From Streptomyces sp. NRRL F-2664 (lineage in GTDB: Bacteria > Actinomycetota > Actinomycetes > Streptomycetales > Streptomycetaceae), in the NCBI RefSeq assembly GCF_000719345.1, contig NZ_JOFX01000087.1, positions 1-8,269 of the forward strand: 8,269 bases of DNA. Direction: 5' to 3'. A program made the position numbers and the translations under genes. Every line of letters starts with the position of its first letter. Within the stretch, counting starts at the first letter, position 1. The notes under the pieces were generated by a model. It searched no databases. It was not told the DNA's origin and was given only the letters and a program-made list of their open reading frames with translations. Shown piece after piece: positions 5,217 to 8,269 of the stretch.

Positions 5217-5804
5217 GTGAGGAACACGCGACTTACGAGGGCCCTGGCCTCGTTCACCCTTGCGCTGGCGGTGCTCTGCGCCCTCGCGTTCGTCGGCACG
5301 GCGGTCACGCACATACTCGACGACGGGGCGGTCTGTGCGAAGACAGACTTCTGGCACAACGCCACGCTGGAGGGCGGCGTCCCCGTAAGTGCGGGCGTGA
5401 AGGCGTCCAGCAGCACCACCCGCCTGTGCCAGGACAGCCCCTCCGCGGGTCAGCGTGCCGCCGACCTCGGGAACCTGCTGCCCTGGTGGCTCTTCGGATC
5501 CGTGGCACTGCTTCTCTTTTCCCGGCTGCTCGCGGCCGTTGTGCGGGAGGGACCGTTCACCGCCCCCGTGGCATCCCGGATCTTCTCTCTGGGGTGGTTC
5601 CTCACGGCCGGAACGCCAGTGGCCGGCCTCCTCGTCGGCTGGTCACAGTCCTGGCTCGTGGGCAGCATGGCGCCGATGATCGGTTCCGGACCGGCAATCT
5701 CCGGATCCATGGTTCTCGTCCTCGTTGGCCTCGCCACGGTGATCATGGGGAAGATCATGCGCGAGGGCGTTCACATGCGAGAGGATCTCGAAGGGACCAT
5801 TTGA
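5217..5804 (+). CDS. DUF2975 family membrane protein
   Basis: A 195-residue integral membrane protein starting at GTG with AAGGAG four bases upstream. Predicted segments: TM1 about 10-32 (ALASFTLALAVLCALAFVGT), an external loop with Cys40 and Cys71 that could form a disulfide, TM2 about 88-109 (LPWWLFGSVALLLFSRLLAA), TM3 about 121-146, TM4 about 160-180, then a short cytoplasmic tail REGVHMREDLEGTI. The closing (L/M)REDLEGTI motif and four-TM layout are characteristic of DUF2975. The family is commonly paired with a small Cro/C1 regulator, as in Bacillus YoaS/YozG, and here the regulator follows with a TGATG overlap, so the two are translationally coupled. The biochemical function is unknown; a membrane sensor or anti-regulator holding the HTH protein is a reasonable inference. 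The frame is clean and probably functional. Confidence 0.87.
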   Translation: MRNTRLTRALASFTLALAVLCALAFVGTAVTHILDDGAVCAKTDFWHNATLEGGVPVSAGVKASSSTTRLCQDSPSAGQRAADLGNLLPWWLFGSVALLLFSRLLAAVVREGPFTAPVASRIFSLGWFLTAGTPVAGLLVGWSQSWLVGSMAPMIGSGPAISGSMVLVLVGLATVIMGKIMREGVHMREDLEGTI

Positions 5805-6043
5805 TGCCCGACGATGAGGAACCTCACTCGATCCGGATTCACCTCGACCACTTTCTCACTGAGCGCGGCATGACGCTCACTGAGCTGTCCTCGCAGGTCG
5901 GCATCACTGTCGTCAACCTGTCCGTGCTGAAAAACGGCCGGGCCAAGGCCGTCCGCTTTTCAACCCTGTCGAGGATCTGCGAGGTCTTGCGGTGCCAGCC
6001 GGGAGACCTGATCACCTACGAACCCACCAAGCCCGGTCCATAG
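5804..6043 (+). CDS. Cro/C1-type HTH transcriptional regulator (YozG-like)
   Basis: A 79-residue DNA-binding protein whose ATG shares its A with the stop codon of the DUF2975 gene. The five-helix Cro fold is easy to follow: IRIHLDHFLTERGMTLTELS (helix 1 into helix 2), QVGITVVNLSVLKNGRAKAV (turn and recognition helix, about 33-50), FSTLSRICEVLRCQPGDLI (helices 4-5, about 52-70). The closing LxCQPGDLIxY is typical of the YozG/HTH_26 group. No ligand-binding domain is present, so the signal presumably comes through the membrane partner. It most likely binds the 15-bp inverted repeat upstream of the operon and controls its own expression. A strong hairpin lies about 115 bases after the stop. The reading frame is undamaged. 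Confidence 0.92.
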   Translation: MPDDEEPHSIRIHLDHFLTERGMTLTELSSQVGITVVNLSVLKNGRAKAVRFSTLSRICEVLRCQPGDLITYEPTKPGP

Positions 6044-6156
6044 CCAACCGATCCGGCAGATGATCTACTCACAGACTCCCGCCGACGACCAGCGCGACTA
6101 CGTCGCCAGGTCGGCACGCCAGCCCTTTGACCAGCGGCTTCAAGTTGGCGAAGGGT

Positions 6157-6206
6157 CGGTCAACAACACCCCCGGCGTCGTGGATGTCGGGGGTGTGCGT
6201 TGACTG
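6157..6206. terminator. long hairpin closing the DUF2975/HTH operon
   Basis: ACACCCCCG (6166-6174) pairs with CGGGGGTGT (6188-6196) around a 13-base loop, and GTCAAC (6159-6164) with GTTGAC (6199-6204) extends the stem past a small internal bulge. No strong T tract follows, but the stem is stable and lies between the HTH stop (6043) and the next gene (6258). Confidence 0.68.
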
Positions 6207-6257
6207 GTCTGATTGAGGTCCCTGGCCGAAGGGTTCGGCAGTCGGGATGCTGGGGGC

Positions 6258-6561
6258 ATGGCTGCTGGCGGGTCGGTCCGTAGGTATTGCAGGGAGTGTG
6301 GAGTGTTGCTGCCGTCAACGAAGTCGGCGGCAGCTGTTTTGTTCGGGTAGGTGCAGGTCACGCCGGTGGCGGGCCCTGGACCGTGCCCGCCGGCGTGTGT
6401 CGGCGATGCAGCATGGTGAGAAGGCGGCGTGTCCGGTGTGTGGCTGTGAGTGGACGGTGGGGGTAGAGCTTCGTCGGCCGGCGGTGTTCTGTTCGTCGTG
6501 GTGCCGAACGCGGGCTTGGCGGGAGCGGGCGTTACGGGGTTCCGTCACGGTGACGGAATAG
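6258..6561 (+). pseudogene. small protein with two Cys4 zinc-binding motifs, one frameshift
   Basis: ATG 6258 opens MAAGGSVRRYCRECGVLLPS; one frame change near 6320 leads into QLFCSGRCRSRRWRALDRAR, then CPVCGCEWTV, AVFCSSWCRTRAWRERALRG and TAG at 6559-6561. Two copies of CxxC-x(14-17)-CSxxC-R-x-R-x-W are evident: Cys codons at 6288, 6297, 6340, 6352 and at 6430, 6439, 6490, 6502. Each copy should hold one zinc ion and ends in an Arg/Trp-rich helix suited to nucleic acid. An uninterrupted frame from 6247 exists but loses the first CxxC, so I prefer the frameshifted reading. The parent is about 100 residues. I know no name for it; a DNA- or RNA-binding accessory protein of an integrative element is plausible. 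A programmed shift cannot be excluded. Confidence 0.6.
6540..6558. promoter_or_regulatory. 19-bp dyad at the end of the zinc-motif gene
   Basis: TTCCGTCAC and GTGACGGAA are 9-bp perfect inverted arms around a single central G, overlapping the last codons of the zinc-motif gene. As RNA it folds into an 8-bp stem with a 3-base loop, so it may be a terminator; as DNA it has the spacing of a dimeric regulator site. It lies 209 bases before the next start codon. Its role is undetermined. Confidence 0.4.
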
Positions 6562-6766
6562 CCGAACGCCGCGGGTGTCCCTGCTGTCCGCTTGTTCGGT
6601 ACGGGGTCGAACGGGCGGTCCGGTAGCGCCTCGCGCGCCCCCGGTACGCGCCTGCCGCCATTGGAACGCGGAAGCCCATTCTGGTGGTGGCCTGGGCCTA
6701 TGTGCTTTCGAACGGTCGCTGTCGGGCGACTGGCCTGCCCGGGAAACCTTGAGGGGTGGAGGCAGC

Positions 6767-7036
6767 ATGTCGGAGCGGGTGGGGAACGTCTCTCGGTCGC
6801 GATACGAGCAGCTGGTGGCCGAGGCGCGGGACCTGGTGGAGCAGGTCGCCAAGGCCCAGTTCGGGCTTGGTGACAAGGCGCTGGAGAGCGAGCCGATGCG
6901 CCCTGTCGGCGGGTCGGTGGCCAAGGGCAACGACGACTTGTTCACCGTCGAGGAGTCCTTGCATATGTTCGCAGACGACATAGGCGTAGCGCTCTCCACC
7001 GTGGAGGACTGGCGGTGGGTCGCCTCCCGCTGGCCT
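6767..7036 (+). pseudogene. N-terminal part of an HTH-containing actinobacterial protein (possibly DUF6192)
   Basis: ATG 6767 follows a good GGAGG (6758-6762). The 90 residues start MSERVGNVSRSRYEQLVAEA, continue with a charged helix (RDLVEQVAKAQFGLGDKALE) and contain a likely helix-turn-helix LFTVEESLHMFADDIGVALS plus TVEDWRWVASRWP. I recall Streptomyces proteins with this opening and RxWxxSRWPxERR, annotated DUF6192 and suspected of DNA binding, but I cannot verify that. Relatives continue well beyond RWP; here the sequence changes at about 7033 into an unrelated transporter gene, and the open frame then runs through shifted codons to 7204. The 5' end and ribosome-binding site look intact, so a truncated product could still be made. 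Confidence 0.65.
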
Positions 7037-7449
7037 GCGGGCAGGAGCTCGGCATCACGGTGCCTCTCTGGTGATCGGCATGCTCGCCGAACCGTCCGTC
7101 TCCGCTCTCCTGCGTGGTCCGCTGGAGGTTGTCGGGCTGCCCGCCGGCCCCGGTGTCGAGCGCCGCGAGCCTGCTGGGCGTGGCCCTGTCGACCGTGGTG
7201 CTGATGGTGGTCGGCGAGCTGGTGCCGAAGAACTGGGCGATCTCGCGGCCGCTGGCCGTCGCGAGGGTGATGGCCGGCCCCCAGCGCGTTTTCACCGCCG
7301 CGTTCCGCCTGAATAACACCGCGGACCATCTGGTGCGCCGCTTCGGCCTGGAGCCCGCCGAGGAGCTGGCCTCTGCTCGGAGCCCGGAGGAGCTGGTGGC
7401 GCTCGCCCGGCACTCCGCCCGCCAGGGGCCTATCGAGGCGGACTCGGAG
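7033..7449 (+). pseudogene. CNNM/CorC (hemolysin-type, DUF21) transporter fragment
   Basis: The pieces read ACGQELGITV, then after a missing base near 7063 SLVIGMLAEPSVSALLRGPL, then after another shift near 7155 LLGVALSTVVLMVVGELVPK, NWAISRPLAVARVMAGPQRV and AEELASARSPEELVALARHS. This is the DUF21 transmembrane domain of CNNM/CorC-type divalent-cation transporters; GELVPKNWAISRP is a strong family signature. The first TM helix and the whole C-terminal CBS and CorC_HlyC part are absent, and a few residues seem missing in FRLNNTADHL. It starts inside the HTH gene fragment and ends at about 7449. It cannot form a transporter. Confidence 0.82.
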
Positions 7450-7478
7450 ATGACGTCAGCGCCGTTGCCAGGAGCGTC

Positions 7479-8156
7479 ATGCGCCGCGTGTGGCACTTGT
7501 GGAGGGCCCAACTCGGCCGTGGAGGGGTGTTCTTGCCTACCGGCAAAACGGAGGAGCTCAGCTGGTCGATCACGGGAGATTCGTGGTCTGACCTGCACCA
7601 CACGGTGGCCATCGCCCTGCGCCGGTCGACCGAGTCCGAGCTCGTCGAGCTGCTCACGAACAACATCGTCCGGCGCAACCAGTGGGGGAGATCACGTTCC
7701 AGGCCGAGAGCCTGGGCCGCCTGGCCGTATGACGCCTGTGGGGGCTCATCAACTCCCGGAAGAGCGCCCACGGCTACGGCTGCCGCCCCGAGGTGAAGGT
7801 CGCCGCGTACGTCGAGGCGTGGGACGAGGCGACGTGCGAGCAGCGCGCACGGATGCGGGCCCGGATCGAGCAGGCCCGGGAGCTGGACCGGCAGCGCGAG
7901 GTCGCCCGAGTTGAGCAGCGCCTGGCCGAGCGTGCCGACCGGCGCGAGCGCTGGGGGCCTGCACCGGGTTCGAGCAGCCCGAGGTGCGGGACTGGATCCG
8001 TGAGCCTGAGCACGTCCACCAGGAGCAACAGGACGAGATCCAGCGGCGGATTGAGCGCCCCGCGTTCTCCGGCAGAGGCCACCCACCGCCGCCCTGGCCA
8101 TGGCCCGCGCCGACAAGGCCGGGCGCAAGGCCCGCAAGGCCCTTGGCCAAGGGTGA
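7479..8156 (+). pseudogene. unrecognised charged protein with several frameshifts
   Basis: ATG 7479 follows AGGAG (7470-7474) and opens MRRVWHLWRAQLGRGGVFLP, then LSWSITGDSWSDLHHTVAIA and RRSTESELVELLTNNIVRRN. Continuity then needs frame changes at GGGGG runs 7684-7688, 7740-7744 and 7953-7957: EITFQAESLGRLAV, INSRKSAHGYGCRPEVKVAA, an Arg/Glu helix (EQRARMRARIEQARELDRQR), then GFEQPEVRDWIREPEHVHQE. A later change gives the basic tail MARADKAGRKARKALGQG with TGA 8154-8156. The reconstructed protein has about 220-225 residues, with a globular N-terminal half and a coiled-coil C-terminal half. I do not recognise the family. It could be an accessory protein of a mobile element. Whether the breaks are real or homopolymer errors is open. 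Confidence 0.45.
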
Positions 8157-8162
8157 GCCCGA

Positions 8163-8179
8163 CGGGCAGCTGCTGCCCG
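8163..8179 (+). terminator. short hairpin after the charged-protein stop
   Basis: CGGGCAG (8163-8169) pairs with CTGCCCG (8173-8179) around a 3-base loop, seven bases past the TGA at 8154-8156. It is compact and G+C-rich, a plausible terminator without a T run. Confidence 0.5.
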
Positions 8180-8193
8180 CCGCCGGGGTCGTC

Positions 8194-8206
8194 CCCTATA
8201 TAAGGG
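8194..8206. other. AT-rich islet beside the terminal palindrome
   Basis: CCCTATATAAGGG contains an AT-only heptamer between CCCT and AGGG arms, in otherwise very G+C-rich DNA, five bases before the 58-bp palindrome. It could be an easily melted site, a small binding site, or a -10-like element. Confidence 0.35.
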
Positions 8207-8211
8207 CTTTT

Positions 8212-8269
8212 GGAGGGGGTGCGCCCGAAGGGCGCCCCTCGAGGGGCGCCCTTCGGGCGCACCCCCTCC
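8212..8269. repeat. 58-bp perfect palindrome at the window edge
   Basis: The last 58 bases are identical to their own reverse complement, with the axis between 8240 and 8241 (CTC|GAG). Each arm contains its own small hairpin: GCGCCC-GAA-GGGCGC (8221-8235) and GCGCCC-TTC-GGGCGC (8246-8260), so a cruciform with side hairpins is possible. Nested G+C-rich palindromes with three-base loops are a feature of actinobacterial linear-replicon ends, but the archetypal Streptomyces telomere sequence is not present. Because the palindrome reaches the last base of the window, its true length cannot be seen, and an assembly fold-back is possible. Confidence 0.85.

Noticed and set aside
4997..6043. 348-codon + strand open frame covering the HTH gene
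   Set aside because: The part before 5804 lies out of frame over the DUF2975 gene. The DUF2975 frame has proper TM segments, a ribosome-binding site and a family C-terminus, and the HTH has its own coupled ATG.
6060..6202. 47-codon open frame between the HTH gene and the zinc-motif gene
   Set aside because: No ribosome-binding site or recognisable motif, and its end lies within the terminator hairpin.
6594..6612. GTTCG...CGAAC inverted repeat considered as an SOS/LexA box
   Set aside because: The actinobacterial LexA box is CGAAC-N4-GTTCG; here the half-sites are in the opposite order and nine bases apart.
6532..7413. 293-codon - strand open frame
   Set aside because: It is antisense to the HTH fragment and the CNNM fragment, both of which have recognisable motifs on the + strand.

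Overview
The window looks like actinobacterial accessory DNA, most likely from Streptomyces or a close relative. Most of it is very G+C-rich with strong G/C bias at third codon positions, and the recognisable proteins are typical of that genus: a DUF2975/Cro-type regulator pair, a zeta-toxin-like kinase, a CorC/CNNM-type transporter and Streptomyces-type IS and Tn3 transposases. No rRNA, tRNA, CRISPR array or replication gene is visible. The density of transposase remnants and gene fragments, plus a long perfect palindrome at the right edge, would suit the arm of a linear replicon or a decaying integrative element. That placement is an inference.

Layout. 1-2214 is a graveyard of fragments joined end to end: Tn3 transposase (+), IS5-type transposase tail (+), a repeatedly frameshifted zeta-toxin-like gene (-), a charged coiled-coil gene piece (+), an IS3-type OrfA start (-), then a second, larger IS3 remnant (OrfA and the N-terminal part of OrfB, -). 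2471-3232 (-) is an intact signal peptidase I gene of much lower G+C content. 3439-3650 (-) is an IS630-type transposase tail.

3651-5201 carries pieces that look like plasmid or integrative-element cargo: a Walker-B ATPase fragment (+), a two-TM membrane protein (+), a tiny acidic protein made of two repeats (-), and a small frameshifted gene (+). Strong hairpins separate the + strand units from each other and from the convergent acidic gene. 5157-6043 is a clean two-gene operon, DUF2975 membrane protein plus Cro/C1-type HTH regulator, overlapping by one base and preceded by a 15-bp perfect inverted repeat that is probably its operator. A 6157-6206 hairpin closes it.

6258-6561 encodes a small protein with two Cys4 zinc-binding motifs, broken by one frameshift. 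6767-7036 is the N-terminal part of an HTH-containing protein that runs directly into a fragment of a CNNM/CorC-type transporter gene (7033-7449). 7479-8156 is an unrecognised charged protein gene with several frameshifts, three of them at GGGGG runs. The window ends in an AT-rich islet and a 58-bp perfect palindrome (8212-8269).

The only genes that read cleanly are the signal peptidase, the acidic microprotein, the DUF2975/HTH pair and probably the membrane protein. Because intact and broken genes alternate, genuine decay is a better explanation than uniformly poor sequence, although homopolymer errors could add to it near the right end. No single new system is demonstrated. The most unusual items are the terminal palindrome, the operator-controlled DUF2975/HTH operon, the repeat-built acidic microprotein and the low-G+C signal peptidase between IS remnants.
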